From contig NZ_JBHUEK010000017.1 in NCBI RefSeq assembly GCF_042680725.1, positions 1 through 64,000 on the forward strand: a stretch of DNA of 64,000 nt. The letters run 5' to 3'. Below are positions 25,643 through 35,369 of the stretch, piece after piece (position 1 is the first letter of the stretch; every line of letters starts with the position of its first letter). The notes under the pieces are model-generated. The model did no database searches, was not told the origin of the DNA, and saw only the letters and a list, made by a program, of their open reading frames with translations. The position numbers and the translations under genes were made by a program. The stretch is from Ferdinandcohnia salidurans (GTDB lineage Bacteria > Bacillota > Bacilli > Bacillales > Bacillaceae_L).

Positions 25643-25666
25643 GAATGCCACGATAGCTTGGCATTC
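25643..25666 (-). terminator. Intrinsic terminator after blaI
   Basis: GAATGCCA-AGCTATCG-TGGCATTC followed by TTTTTT on the minus strand. Overlaps the first bases after the blaI-like stop at 25668. Confidence 0.85.
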
Positions 25667-25667
25667 C

Positions 25668-26057
25668 TTAATAGTTTTGTTTTTTCTTATTTGGATCCAA
25701 CATGGAACGTAATTCCTTTATATCCTCTTCTGATAATGAGTCTTCCTGGATAAACTGGACCAACATTGACTTTAGTGCCCCACCATAAATTCGTTTAACA
25801 AAAGATTCCGCCTCCGCATGCTGGCATTCATCTTGTGAATATAGTGGGAAAAAGGTATAAATCCTTTTTTCTTTGTTCACACCCACTACATTTTTTTTGA
25901 CAAGTCGATCCAGCAGGGTACGTATGGTTTTTGGTTTCCAATCCGTCCGTTCTTGTAGGATGGAAATCACTTCGTTCGCTGTAAGTGGCGTCTTTTCCCA
26001 AAGTACCGTCATAATTTCCCATTCAGACTCCGAGATAGTAGGTATTTTTTTAGACAC
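25668..26057 (-). CDS. blaI: BlaI/MecI-family repressor
   Basis: About 129 residues from a GTG at 26057 (GGAGGTGGAACA upstream). Winged-helix DNA-binding part ISESEWEIMTVLWEKTPLTANEVIS...WKPKTIRTLLDRLVKK; C-terminal dimer domain ending SMLDPNKKK. Expected cleavage by activated BlaR1 is between Asn and Phe in typical members; here the region has YTFFPL. Represses the beta-lactamase and its own operon through the ATTACA..TGTAAT operators. Confidence 0.93.
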   Translation of the reverse strand: MSKKIPTISESEWEIMTVLWEKTPLTANEVISILQERTDWKPKTIRTLLDRLVKKNVVGVNKEKRIYTFFPLYSQDECQHAEAESFVKRIYGGALKSMLVQFIQEDSLSEEDIKELRSMLDPNKKKQNY

Positions 26058-26118
26058 ACTGTTCCACCTCCTTTTGTCGTTAAAAGATGATTCTAACACC
26101 TTTTTAATCAAGTTTTAC

Positions 26119-27885
26119 TTAATAGATTCCCTTGTCTTGCAAAATGGATAAGGTTATTTCTGCCGCCTTTTTTCCGGTAGCATTTTTTTCATTCTGTATA
26201 TTGGTTGCAAAGAAATACGTATTTTCCTCTTTCTCTACATATCCGATAAACCACCCGTTTATTTCCTTGCCATTGACGTTGCCTGTACCCGTTTTACCAG
26301 AAAGGATCTCCTCATTTTTTTCCTCGAGTTTGATTGCCTCTTTAACGGTTTGGATGTTTTTTTTCTCAAACCCTAGCTGATTTGTATACAAATCTTTTAA
26401 TAGTTGGACCTGTTCCAATGGAGAAATTTCCAATGATGATTCTAGCCAAAATTGATTGATTCCCCCAGACATGTCAGCATTCCCATAATTGATTCGCTTA
26501 AGAAATGTTTGGATATTCCCTGCCTGGTTCCTTTTATCTAACTCCTGAAAATACCAGGTCACTGAATTTTTCATCGCCGTCGTTACATTTTGTTCTGAAT
26601 TCCAAGAATCAAAGGGATACTGGGTGCCATCCCATTTTATCGTAGAATTTTCATCAGATATCAGATTCGACTCTAGTCCAAACAATGCACTATAAATCTT
26701 GTAAGTAGAATTCGGTGATACTCTCAAGGTGCTTTTGTCTTTATTATATATTTGATATTGATCAGACTGCTGATCATATAAGACAAAGCTTCCATCATAG
26801 CCAGTAAAATGCTTACTTAAATCCATATAAAGAGCCTTTTCATATTTAAAATCATAACGATTATTATCTTGAGCCATAGCAGAAATGAGTGGAACCTGAC
26901 TAGCAACCAATACTCCTAATATAGTAAAAATCACTGTACTTTTCAGCTTCAAAAGCTTTGATTCCTTTGTATAGGAAGCAATACGCTCGATGCGACTTTT
27001 GATTTGTTTTTTGGAACCATTAAATTGATTGGCTAACTTAACGTTTTTCTGACTTGAAACATTATCAATAAAATTGATGATTGTTATCCCATATCCTTTA
27101 CGACACTTCTCATCTAAGGAACTTAACACCGCATGATCACAAGCAATTTCACGATCTAATCTCATTTTTCGAAACGCAACCCAAACAAGTGGATTGAACC
27201 AGTAAATGATTTGTAAAATAACAATCAGGTAATTCGTTGCGATATCTTTCGATTTATAGTGATTTAGCTCATGCAAAAATATATATTTGGTTTCATCCAA
27301 AGACAGCCATTCGTCAAAATTGGCAGGCAATACAACATAATTTCTAAAAAGGCCAAATGTCATCGGGGATTTGACATTCCGTGATTCTCCTACCACTACA
27401 TGTCCCGATATACCCAACTGTTTTTTGCACTGTTCAAACAAAAACTGTACGTCCTTATTTTTCAGTGAGTATGTTGTTCTCTTAATCTTCCTTACCTCAA
27501 GCCATGCTTTTACTGCCAAAGCCGTCATGACAAGCATCCCCGCGATCCATATGCTGGCTGTCATGATATTGAGATATTCAAGGTTAGCACGATTTACAGA
27601 TACTGAATATTCCTGTTTCCAATTCGAGTTTTGAACTTCCTCGGTAATTTTAAACGAAGGGATCGTACCGTCACCCTGGTCGACCTCCAAAGCAATATTG
27701 GAAAATTCAATAGGTAATAATTGAACCGGAATAAAAGGCAGTATCAATGCAATCAACAATAAAAACCATATATAATATTGCCCTTTTGCAGATAATTGTT
27801 TTTTAAATATACTCCGCACCAGCAAGATGCCGGTAATCGTTAATGAAGATACGATTAAACAGATGATAAAGTATGTAAAAAACAT
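26119..27885 (-). CDS. blaR1: BlaR1-family beta-lactam sensor/signal transducer
   Basis: 588 residues. Four membrane segments in the N-terminal half; zinc metalloprotease motif HELNHYKSKD near residue 200; C-terminal penicillin-binding sensor domain with the acylated Ser in STYK, the YGN-type motif (YGNADMSGG) and KTGTG (SGKTGTGNVNG). Beta-lactam acylation triggers the protease, which removes BlaI. First gene of the blaR1-blaI operon. Confidence 0.95.
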   Translation of the reverse strand: MFFTYFIICLIVSSLTITGILLVRSIFKKQLSAKGQYYIWFLLLIALILPFIPVQLLPIEFSNIALEVDQGDGTIPSFKITEEVQNSNWKQEYSVSVNRANLEYLNIMTASIWIAGMLVMTALAVKAWLEVRKIKRTTYSLKNKDVQFLFEQCKKQLGISGHVVVGESRNVKSPMTFGLFRNYVVLPANFDEWLSLDETKYIFLHELNHYKSKDIATNYLIVILQIIYWFNPLVWVAFRKMRLDREIACDHAVLSSLDEKCRKGYGITIINFIDNVSSQKNVKLANQFNGSKKQIKSRIERIASYTKESKLLKLKSTVIFTILGVLVASQVPLISAMAQDNNRYDFKYEKALYMDLSKHFTGYDGSFVLYDQQSDQYQIYNKDKSTLRVSPNSTYKIYSALFGLESNLISDENSTIKWDGTQYPFDSWNSEQNVTTAMKNSVTWYFQELDKRNQAGNIQTFLKRINYGNADMSGGINQFWLESSLEISPLEQVQLLKDLYTNQLGFEKKNIQTVKEAIKLEEKNEEILSGKTGTGNVNGKEINGWFIGYVEKEENTYFFATNIQNEKNATGKKAAEITLSILQDKGIY

Positions 27886-27976
27886 CTTATTCTCATCTCC
27901 TTACCTCTACCCTGCTGCTTTCTACCTAAAGGGGAAAATCCACAATTAACTTTCATAATTTATCCCGCTTCCTAGA

Positions 27977-27990
27977 ATTACAACTGTAAT
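27977..27990. promoter_or_regulatory. BlaI operator for blaR1-blaI
   Basis: ATTACAACTGTAAT, a palindrome matching the two operators before the beta-lactamase gene. Lies about 90 nt upstream of blaR1, so it should control that operon. Confidence 0.75.
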
Positions 27991-28085
27991 ATTCAAATGA
28001 TATCACGTCAATTGTAGTTTATCAATCTACTCCTTCTAGATAAATATTCTACTTCTTGGGAATTTTGATTCTTTTTAAAAATGGG

Positions 28086-28131
28086 TTGACCGCTTCGGAT
28101 TACAAATGTAGTATTGTATTACACGTGTAAT
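28086..28131 (+). promoter_or_regulatory. Beta-lactamase promoter with two BlaI operators
   Basis: TTGACC (28086-28091), 17-nt spacer, TAGTAT (28109-28114). One operator, ATTACAAATGTAGT (28099-28112), covers spacer and -10; a second, ATTACACGTGTAAT (28118-28131), is centred 19 bp downstream and is a perfect palindrome. Repressor on either site would block RNA polymerase. Confidence 0.85.
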
Positions 28132-28220
28132 CTTAATCATGGAAAGGTGGAGGTCTATTCGATATTGTACGAGTTTAAATATGTTTAGATTTATCATTTT
28201 TAAGAAAAGAGGTTGTTATT

Positions 28221-29156
28221 TTGAAGAAACTAACGAATACATTAATCCCACTACATAAACGTAAAGGAGCTTTATTTCTATCATTACTTATATTAATCAT
28301 GCTGGCTGGTTGCACGCGTGCAGCCACTTCACCTGCATCCCCAACCAAATCTGAATCCACTAAGGAGGAAGTAACTACTACAGACGAGGCGTTCAGACAA
28401 CTTGAAAGTCAGTTCGACGCCCGCCTCGGGGTTTATGCAATTGATACTGAAACAGAAGAGAGTATTGTTTTCCGAGCAGATGAGAGGTTTGCTTTCGCTT
28501 CCACTTACAAGTCACTTGCTGCAGGAGTAATGCTTCAACAGAAATCGATAAACGAACTTGACGAAATTATCACTTACACAAAAGATGATTTAGTTACTTA
28601 TTCACCAGTTACAGAGAAACACGTAGATACAGGAATGTCATTGAAAGAAATTGCCGAGGCTGCTATCCGTTACAGCGACAATACTGCTGGGAACTTACTT
28701 TTCAATGAAATCGGAGGTCCTGGAGGCTTTGAAGCAGCGCTAAGAGAGATTGACGATAAGGTTACAGAATCTGATCGTTTTGAACCAGATTTGAACTTCA
28801 CAACCCCTGGAGACTCGCGTGACACAAGTACACCGAAAGCACTAGCCACAAGTCTACAGGCATTCGTGGTTAGTGACGTTCTTCCTTCAGAAAAGCGAGC
28901 AATCATGACCGATTGGCTAGTTGGTAACGCTACTGGAGATACCCTAATCCGTGCTGGTGTACCTGAGGGCTGGGTCGTCGGTGATAAAAGTGGGGCAGCA
29001 ACTTACGGAACACGAAATGATATTGCCATTGTTTGGCCACCTGAACGTGATCCAATTATCATCGCTATTCTATCTGACCGAACTACGGAGGACGCAGCTT
29101 ATGACGATGCACTACTTGCTGAGGCTGCGAAAATTGTAATAAATGCTCTAAATTAA
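28221..29156 (+). CDS. Class A beta-lactamase, lipoprotein form
   Basis: 311 residues from a TTG at 28221 (AAGAGG upstream). Lipobox L-A-G-C (Cys31) tethers it to the membrane; release by trimming is possible, as in B. licheniformis PenP. Active-site motifs: Ser94-T-Y-K97, S152-D-N154, E188-P-D-L-N, and K256-S-G (KSG instead of the commoner KTG). Hydrolyses penicillins; the exact spectrum cannot be read. The gene is visibly more GC-rich than neighbours, which may mean transfer. Regulated by blaR1-blaI across the divergent promoter. Confidence 0.96.
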   Translation: MKKLTNTLIPLHKRKGALFLSLLILIMLAGCTRAATSPASPTKSESTKEEVTTTDEAFRQLESQFDARLGVYAIDTETEESIVFRADERFAFASTYKSLAAGVMLQQKSINELDEIITYTKDDLVTYSPVTEKHVDTGMSLKEIAEAAIRYSDNTAGNLLFNEIGGPGGFEAALREIDDKVTESDRFEPDLNFTTPGDSRDTSTPKALATSLQAFVVSDVLPSEKRAIMTDWLVGNATGDTLIRAGVPEGWVVGDKSGAATYGTRNDIAIVWPPERDPIIIAILSDRTTEDAAYDDALLAEAAKIVINALN

Positions 29157-29228
29157 ATATAATGAATCCAATGGAGTAACTAGTCTACAAAACTGGTTGC
29201 TCCTCAAAATAGAAACCAACATAGTAAA

Positions 29229-29255
29229 AAAGGCATTGGTTATTCAATGTCTTTT
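29229..29255 (+). terminator. Intrinsic terminator
   Basis: AAAAGGCATTG-GTTATT-CAATGTCTTTT after the beta-lactamase gene; one mismatch in the stem. Confidence 0.7.
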
Positions 29256-29290
29256 CGTTTGCTAATAATTTATAATAAATTGATTATCTA

Positions 29291-29668
29291 TTATCCATTC
29301 CACGCCGTTATCAAAAAACATAGCGCCGTAATAAAAGATAATGGTGTCATGATAAGCCTCTCCTTTTTACTCTTGGATAAAGCATTCATGACCGTATTTA
29401 GGATTAAATAGAATGCAAAAAAATAACAGACTCCTTTTGCAATGGGTGCTATTAAGCTTATCGAAATTACATTTCCAACATGTAATATAAACATGACTGC
29501 AACCAACTGAATAAGAACGGAAATGAGACAAGCGACTCGCATTTGCTTCGGCATAATTTTATATTTCCCGCCCATTGCAAGATCTCCATAAGGCAACCCT
29601 AAAGCTAATAATACGTACAAAATAGCCACTGCCAGAAAAGCAATACTTCCAATCCATGCTGTTAACAC
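29291..29668 (-). CDS. Four-pass membrane protein, unknown function
   Basis: About 125 residues from a GTG at 29668 (GGAGAG upstream). Membrane segments near 5-25, 42-65, 70-92 and 103-122, with LGLPYGDLAMGGKYKIMP between the first two. Similar polytopic proteins are scattered through Bacillus genomes; no role known. The open frame continues upstream to 29872 but that stretch lacks coding character. Confidence 0.7.
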   Translation of the reverse strand: MLTAWIGSIAFLAVAILYVLLALGLPYGDLAMGGKYKIMPKQMRVACLISVLIQLVAVMFILHVGNVISISLIAPIAKGVCYFFAFYLILNTVMNALSKSKKERLIMTPLSFITALCFLITAWNG

Positions 29669-29950
29669 GATATCACTCTCCAAAATAATAACTTCAAATT
29701 TCCGCCAATACTTATATTTATGTATAACTTTTTTTCTCATTCCTGCTTCAGTAGTTAACTCCATTGAAAGTGTAAAGTTCTTAGAAAAACTACAGGTGGA
29801 TACACCTTCCCACATCCACTGAAGAGGATTTAGTGAACACAAAAAGGGAAGCTTGAGAAATACCCGCTCCACCCTTTTGGAAAAAACTAGATTTAAGTAC
29901 TAAGATTCGATAATATAATGATAGAGATAAAAAAGGAAGGTGAATTATCC

Positions 29951-31648
29951 ATGACAAAAGATGTAGGTCAAAATTACTATAAAGAATTAATTGATTTAAA
30001 AGATGTAGAATTGATAGAAGCTCAATTTCAAAGTTTACTAGATGTTTCAATCAATTCCGTTTCTGACCTTGAAAAATGGTTACAAGAGGAAAAGAATTTA
30101 ATGATTAAGATCGCGGAGGCGATGACAGGTCACCAAGTTGACTTTTACAGGAATACAGAGGATCCAGAAATTAAGTCGACCTATCTTCACGACCAACAAG
30201 TCATTCAACCACTTTTAATGAAATATGAAGCAAAACTAAATGAGAAATGCTGTGAGTCTCCTTATTTTAATCAATTAGATGAAAAACGCTACGGCTTGAT
30301 GCGACAAGTTCGTGAGTCCAAAGTGAAACTGTTCAGAGAAGAAAACATCCCATTGATGGTTAGAGAACAAGAACTCTGTACAAAGTATAGCGAAATTATG
30401 GGAGGGTTAACGGTTGAATGGGAAGGAGAAGAAAAGCCTTTTCCGTTTATCCAATCTCAACTTGATAATCTTGACAGAGGCGTGCGAGAAAAAGCTTATT
30501 ACAAAATAGGTTCTGCCTTTGGTCAAATTAAGCCGGATATGGATGCTATCATGGACGAACTCATTCAACTTCGCCATCAAATCGCGTTAAATGCAGGCTT
30601 TGAGAATTATCGTGATTATATGTTTGTGGCCAAAAATCGTGAGTATAGTGTCCAAGATTGTTATGACTTTCATGAAAATGTAGAAAAACATATTATCCCA
30701 GCTTGGAATCGACTCGCCGATGTGTTTAAGTCTAAGCTTGGTGTTGATACATACCGCCCTTGGGACAACACTGCTAAATTGATGAAAAAGCCACCATACG
30801 CTGAGGTGTCTACGCTTATGGATGGTGTTTCTGAAATGTTAGGAAAGACAGATCCCTATTTTTCAGAACGTTTCGATTATATGAGAGAAAATGGGTTATT
30901 AGATCTTGGAGATCGAAAAGGAAAAAGTCCAGGTGGTTTCTGTACCTCCTTGCCTGTTTCAGGAGATACCTTTGTTTTTGCGAACTTTAGTCCATCCTTT
31001 TTCTCACTAATTGCATTAATTCATGAAATGGGCCATGCGGTGAATGGATACCTCCAATTTTCTGAACATGGACCTACAGAAGACTACCAGCACCGTATGG
31101 AAGTAGCTGAACTGTATTCTCATGGGATGGAATTGCTTTTATTAGATAAACTAGATCAGTTTTATCCAGAGGAGGAGGATTTTCATAGCGCACAGCGTGA
31201 AGAGTTAAGACGAGCATTCACAATGTTATATGGACCACTATCAGGGGACCTCTTCCAGCATTGGATGTATACAAATCCTAACCATACTGCCAAAGAGCGT
31301 GACGAAAAGTACTTTGAAATCGCAAAACGTTATGGTTTAAACCCTGTCGATACTTCTGGTCTAGAGAAAGAAATTGGGATGAGTTGGATAGGCACCCTTC
31401 ATTATTTTGAAGTTCCTTTCTATAATATTGAATACTCTATCTCGATGCTTGGTGCTCTAGAATTACTTGAGAATTATCAGAAAAACCCTGAGCAAGCTGT
31501 CGAAGCCTTTAAAAAAGGAGCAAGTGCGGATTACAATCAATCCATCGCAGCTATTTATAAAGAAACTGGGGTCAATTTTGATTTTTCAGAGCCAGCTGTT
31601 AAACGAATGGGTGAATTCCTAGAAAAAGTCATTCAAGAGATTCAATAA
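29951..31648 (+). CDS. M3-family oligoendopeptidase
   Basis: About 565 residues from the ATG at 29951 (AAGGAAGGTGAATTATCC upstream). Zinc motif HEMGH at residues 358-362 with the downstream Glu in HRMEVAELYSHGME, and the PSFFSLIALIHE lead-in typical of PepF-like enzymes. Cytoplasmic degradation of peptides of about 7-20 residues. Followed by a strong terminator. Confidence 0.93.
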   Translation: MTKDVGQNYYKELIDLKDVELIEAQFQSLLDVSINSVSDLEKWLQEEKNLMIKIAEAMTGHQVDFYRNTEDPEIKSTYLHDQQVIQPLLMKYEAKLNEKCCESPYFNQLDEKRYGLMRQVRESKVKLFREENIPLMVREQELCTKYSEIMGGLTVEWEGEEKPFPFIQSQLDNLDRGVREKAYYKIGSAFGQIKPDMDAIMDELIQLRHQIALNAGFENYRDYMFVAKNREYSVQDCYDFHENVEKHIIPAWNRLADVFKSKLGVDTYRPWDNTAKLMKKPPYAEVSTLMDGVSEMLGKTDPYFSERFDYMRENGLLDLGDRKGKSPGGFCTSLPVSGDTFVFANFSPSFFSLIALIHEMGHAVNGYLQFSEHGPTEDYQHRMEVAELYSHGMELLLLDKLDQFYPEEEDFHSAQREELRRAFTMLYGPLSGDLFQHWMYTNPNHTAKERDEKYFEIAKRYGLNPVDTSGLEKEIGMSWIGTLHYFEVPFYNIEYSISMLGALELLENYQKNPEQAVEAFKKGASADYNQSIAAIYKETGVNFDFSEPAVKRMGEFLEKVIQEIQ

Positions 31649-31697
31649 AGAGTTCGAGGACTGGTCATATAGGGCCAATCGAAGCTTTGTTTGCAAG

Positions 31698-31733
31698 AAG
31701 GCACTACTAGTGTGATTACTAGTAGTGCCTTTT
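31698..31733 (+). terminator. Intrinsic terminator
   Basis: AAGGCACTACTAGT-GTGATT-ACTAGTAGTGCCTTTT, perfect 14-bp arms. Confidence 0.9.
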
Positions 31734-31898
31734 CACTTTACTCGGCAAAGGTTTCCCCGCTTATCGAGCGATTCTTATTTTATGGTAAAAATGAACACAC
31801 CGACTACGATAAGTCCTTCCATCTCCGCATTCCACCCATTTCTTGATCTCCTATGTATCAACACGATGCATTAAGCTAATTCCTTTTTGGTCGTTGGT

Positions 31899-32078
31899 TT
31901 AGAGGGCTCCAAGAAAGCAATACATGAGAGCAAAGATAAAAATAAATGTTAAGACTGGTCCTAATACATCTTGTCTATGAGTACTTTTTCCATGCTTTAA
32001 ATTCTTTAAAAAAGTAGTAAAATTAATAAACCACAAAACTCCTAATAACGGTATGACAAATAAAAGCATAAATACCAT
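31899..32078 (-). CDS. Small two-pass membrane protein
   Basis: 59 residues from the ATG at 32078 (GGAAGGTGAGGACGAAACG upstream). Membrane segments near 1-20 and 40-58 with a basic loop (LKHGKSTHRQ). Function unknown. Confidence 0.65.
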   Translation of the reverse strand: MVFMLLFVIPLLGVLWFINFTTFLKNLKHGKSTHRQDVLGPVLTFIFIFALMYCFLGAL

Positions 32079-32120
32079 CGTTTCGTCCTCACCTTCCAAT
32101 TTCTCCAAAATGTATTCTAT

Positions 32121-32186
32121 TAATCTGCATCGAGAGTTTAATAACTTCAACTAAAAGGTGCGTAATCCTTCTTGGATCATCGCACC
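32121..32186 (-). terminator. Dispersed two-hairpin repeat, terminator copy
   Basis: TTAATCTGCATCGAGAGTTTAATAACTTCAAC, A-run, GGTGCGTAATCC-TTCTT-GGATCATCGCACC at 32157-32186. On the minus strand the stem is followed by TTTTAGTTGAAG. Located after the GNAT gene at 32239. Confidence 0.7.
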
Positions 32187-32238
32187 CTTTAGTGTAATAA
32201 TCCTTATATGTAAACCACTGCGAACAAAAAATCCAATA

Positions 32239-32748
32239 TTAGGAGTAGACGTGTTTAAATACCCAGTTTTTAAAAGATTGATATGCTTGTTCTTGTAATG
32301 GCTTTGGGTAAGACATTAATACAAGTGAAACGGGGCTTTGCCCTTCTGCAAGTGCTGGTTGAATATAACCCCTCTTACTAAGGCTAAAGCCATTTCGTTC
32401 ATAAAAACCAACTCGTCGTTTTTCGATTTCCCCCTCTGGTGGTTCGATTTCAATCACGACAGGCTTTTCTTGTTGCTCGAGAAATGCTTGGAGTAGTTTC
32501 GAGCCTAAGCCACCATTGCGAAAGCTTGATTTAACGGCAAAATGCTCCAGGAAGATAAAATCAGGTCCTTCCCATGTGGCAAAAAAAGCAGCAAGCTCAT
32601 GCTCTTTTTCATAAACATATATTTTATAATGAGGATGAGAAAGTAAAGACCGTTGCATTTGGTAAGGCCTATATTCATCACTAGGGAAAGAATCTTCAAA
32701 TAATTGATAAAGGTTTTCAAATTGTTCTTCTTGTAAAATCGTTAGCAT
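32239..32748 (-). CDS. GNAT-family N-acetyltransferase
   Basis: 169 residues. Motif A: HFAVKSSFRNGGLGSKLLQAFL; followed by VIEIEPPEGEIEKRRVGFYERNGF. ATG after AAGGAGAACCAC. Substrate unknown. Confidence 0.9.
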   Translation of the reverse strand: MLTILQEEQFENLYQLFEDSFPSDEYRPYQMQRSLLSHPHYKIYVYEKEHELAAFFATWEGPDFIFLEHFAVKSSFRNGGLGSKLLQAFLEQQEKPVVIEIEPPEGEIEKRRVGFYERNGFSLSKRGYIQPALAEGQSPVSLVLMSYPKPLQEQAYQSFKNWVFKHVYS

Positions 32749-32859
32749 GTGGTTCTCCTTGGTGACTTGTTATTTTGTTATTATTGATGATTTTCATAGA
32801 TAAATCATATCATGATGTGCATTGATTTTTATGAACACTTAGCATTAGTTGAATTAGAA

Positions 32860-33360
32860 TTATAAAACTAAAACCATTAGTTCATCGTCAAAGTATTTAT
32901 CATCAACTCTTAATCCGTTTTTATCAATCCCATAGGTTTTAAATCCTAAAGATTGATATAGATTTTTTGCAGGTTCATTACTTGAAGTTACTGTTAAATA
33001 AACTTGTTCAATCTCTTTTATTTCTTGAGCTTTTGTAATAGCTGCAGTCATTAATTGTTTAGCAATTCCAGATTTACGATTCTCTGGATACACATACATA
33101 GCAACAATGTTTGCTCTATGTTTGGTTTTGATTTTTGTTTCTAAAAGTAAAGTTACAACCCCGACAAGTTTGTTTTCAACAAAAGCTCCAAACGTAAAGA
33201 TATGTTCAAAATTCAATCGGGTTTTAAAACTTTCAAGAGGATATTCCTTTTCCTCTTCATAACTGGAACTAAATGCTTCAGGGTTTGCTTTTAATGAGTC
33301 TAATCTTATTTCTCTATAAATAACTGCATCTTTGGGTTCGAGTACTTTAATTTCCATCAT
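32860..33360 (-). CDS. GNAT-family N-acetyltransferase
   Basis: 166 residues. Motif A: MYVYPENRKSGIAKQLMTAAI, then VYLTVTSSNEPAKNLYQSLGF, the classic RimI/YjcF-type pattern. ATG after AGGGGGAATA. Substrate unknown. Confidence 0.92.
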   Translation of the reverse strand: MMEIKVLEPKDAVIYREIRLDSLKANPEAFSSSYEEEKEYPLESFKTRLNFEHIFTFGAFVENKLVGVVTLLLETKIKTKHRANIVAMYVYPENRKSGIAKQLMTAAITKAQEIKEIEQVYLTVTSSNEPAKNLYQSLGFKTYGIDKNGLRVDDKYFDDELMVLVL

Positions 33361-33407
33361 TATTCCCCCTACTCTACTTAAACTATCTGTCCCGATTGTC
33401 TAGAAGG

Positions 33408-33917
33408 TTATTCCCTTATCTTTTCTGTGGTTCTTAACTCACTGTTTCCAGTAAGATAGATAATTGAAGCACTTTCTAAACCTTTTGCGGTGGTATTATC
33501 TACTTCAATGACAAAGGTTTTAGGAGTTGCATCAGCAGTACAGTTACCACCCTTACCTTTAAAATAAAAATTTATTTCTGTTTTATAATCATTTACGGTT
33601 GTGTCTTTTAATTTAAAAGGACAGGTTCCTGATTCTGATATACTTACAAAATAATAATCATAACGATCGAATTCTACTTTAGGGAGTTTCTCTTCCATAT
33701 TAAAGTAATCCCAAGCCTTTTTTAACTGTGTTTCACTAGTGACTCTATAAACCAAAGATTTTATATTTGGGGATTCATTGGGTCTGCTCCCAATCTCATT
33801 TATGTCCGAAGGCTCGTTCTTTTCACTTACAATCACCTTTCCAAAATCGCTTGAACAACCTGTTAAAAGTACCATTAATAACGCAATTACCCCAAGAAAA
33901 AACTTGGTTTTTTTCAA
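33408..33917 (-). CDS. Lipoprotein, unknown function
   Basis: 169 residues from a TTG at 33917 (AAAGGGGGATAAA upstream). Lipobox L-T-G-C (Cys21). The domain has DYYFVSISESGTCPFKLK and GKGGNCTADATPKTFVIEV, with two Cys that could pair outside the cell. Pattern resembles PrcB-like/protease-complex-associated domains; weak. Confidence 0.75.
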   Translation of the reverse strand: MKKTKFFLGVIALLMVLLTGCSSDFGKVIVSEKNEPSDINEIGSRPNESPNIKSLVYRVTSETQLKKAWDYFNMEEKLPKVEFDRYDYYFVSISESGTCPFKLKDTTVNDYKTEINFYFKGKGGNCTADATPKTFVIEVDNTTAKGLESASIIYLTGNSELRTTEKIRE

Positions 33918-34043
33918 ATTTATCCCCCTTTTTAATATCGGTATTTAAGTAGCAGAAAAGACAAAGATCCTGCCTTTTTTGTGATAGAACGGTATCCTTA
34001 GAGGATGAGCGTTGCACAAATGATAGTTCAACTATAAGCAATC

Positions 34044-34652
34044 TTAACTATTTAAAGATTTAATGCAAATTAAACCCTTATCAACGGAAGTCTCAATATA
34101 ACCAATAATCTGTTCAAGTGTAAACACTGTTAGCGGCTGCTCAAGTTCTTCCCTACCATAATCCATATCACCAATTACATAGGAAACAAGTTTTTTGATG
34201 TCGTCGGATTTTACCTCTTCCGTTTCGATGATAGTACCATTTTGACTAATTGCAGCACTTAATTGTTGAGTATAGCCATAGTAATCTAATAATTTTCCAT
34301 TTAGTAATCGAAAATCGTTGTGATACCGATTGAATATGCTCTTATCTGCCTCCATTCTGTTTTTTAACCATGGTAAATAGAAGCCTTTTAGCCAAATATC
34401 ATCAGCAATTAAGTGAGTATAGTATCCCTGAATAAAGTGGGAATCTATATTTGAGCTATATTTATGTATGAATTCTTTGTAGTCAATATACCGAGAATAG
34501 TCTTTTACATCGCCTTTGTAAAAATGAGATAAGTCTTTAGATGAAACTGCATCCGCTGCAATGCCCCCTAATAGAAATGATGATTTATCTTTTATCGATA
34601 GCTCATCTGCAATTCTATTCGCAATAACCAGGTGCATTATTCTCGAGCCCAA
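34044..34652 (-). CDS. Zinc-dependent phospholipase C-like protein
   Basis: 202 residues from a TTG at 34652 (AAGGGGGGGATTAAA upstream). Metal ligands as in the PLC/S1-P1 nuclease-like family: MHLVIANRIADEL (His), FLLGGIAADAVSSKDLSHF, YTHLIADDIW (His/Asp). No signal peptide, so cytoplasmic. Members are often annotated simply as hydrolases. Confidence 0.8.
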   Translation of the reverse strand: MGSRIMHLVIANRIADELSIKDKSSFLLGGIAADAVSSKDLSHFYKGDVKDYSRYIDYKEFIHKYSSNIDSHFIQGYYTHLIADDIWLKGFYLPWLKNRMEADKSIFNRYHNDFRLLNGKLLDYYGYTQQLSAAISQNGTIIETEEVKSDDIKKLVSYVIGDMDYGREELEQPLTVFTLEQIIGYIETSVDKGLICIKSLNS

Positions 34653-34723
34653 TTTAATCCCCCCCTTTTTGCTATACTTTTAGGTTCTTTAAGGATAATC
34701 TTAACTCCTACCTCGTTATCGAT

Positions 34724-35059
34724 TTAATATTTGTAAATATCTACTACCGGACTATAACCTGGGTTGAATGTAAATGGAAGAAAAGTTCCAAGTATCCCTA
34801 TACCTTCAATTAATGTTCTCGTACCTGCATCATCTTCAAGGATAACGCCCATCTTATTTATGAAAAAATAATCATCTATCGTTCTATGAACGACTTTTTC
34901 CTTCGAATTTTCGTACAGACAATTATCTCCAACACACTCTGTATCGTATTTATTCGCTAACCACTTATTAAAAGTCTCTGGTGAGGGTTTTGATAATGGT
35001 AGAACTAGAAAAAATAGAATAATAGCAAGAGTAAAGTAAATGATTCGTTTTTTCTTCAT
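34724..35059 (-). CDS. Membrane-anchored hypothetical protein
   Basis: 111 residues. One N-terminal hydrophobic segment (residues 5-22) then an outside domain with two close Cys (ECVGDNCLYE). Ends in a Pro/Tyr-rich tail. Function unknown. Confidence 0.7.
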   Translation of the reverse strand: MKKKRIIYFTLAIILFFLVLPLSKPSPETFNKWLANKYDTECVGDNCLYENSKEKVVHRTIDDYFFINKMGVILEDDAGTRTLIEGIGILGTFLPFTFNPGYSPVVDIYKY

Positions 35060-35369
35060 AATTCACAACCTTATATTTAAAAAAATTACCATTAATTACA
35101 TTTTACACCATGCTATTTAAGAATCCCATTAAAACTTACAAGGACACCCGTATATACAGGAATCCCCTATAAGAAGCTTTACATTTACTCCCTTCAAAAA
35201 TTTTTTTATTACAGGATTTAATGATTCATTACCAAATGTTTCAATCTTGTATTAAATATTAAAAAAGGGTACATAGGTTTCTTTTTCGTACGATTAACTT
35301 TATAATGGCGGACAAGATGATTTTTTTAGTAAAAAAATTATACTTGTTGCTTTAGGAAGGAGTTTGACT
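35060..35369. other. 310-nt gap, promoter region of the SurA/PrsA-like gene
   Basis: AT-rich, no ORF. A TATAAT lies at 35301-35306 without an obvious -35. The gene downstream starts at 35370 with AAGGAAGGAG. Confidence 0.4.
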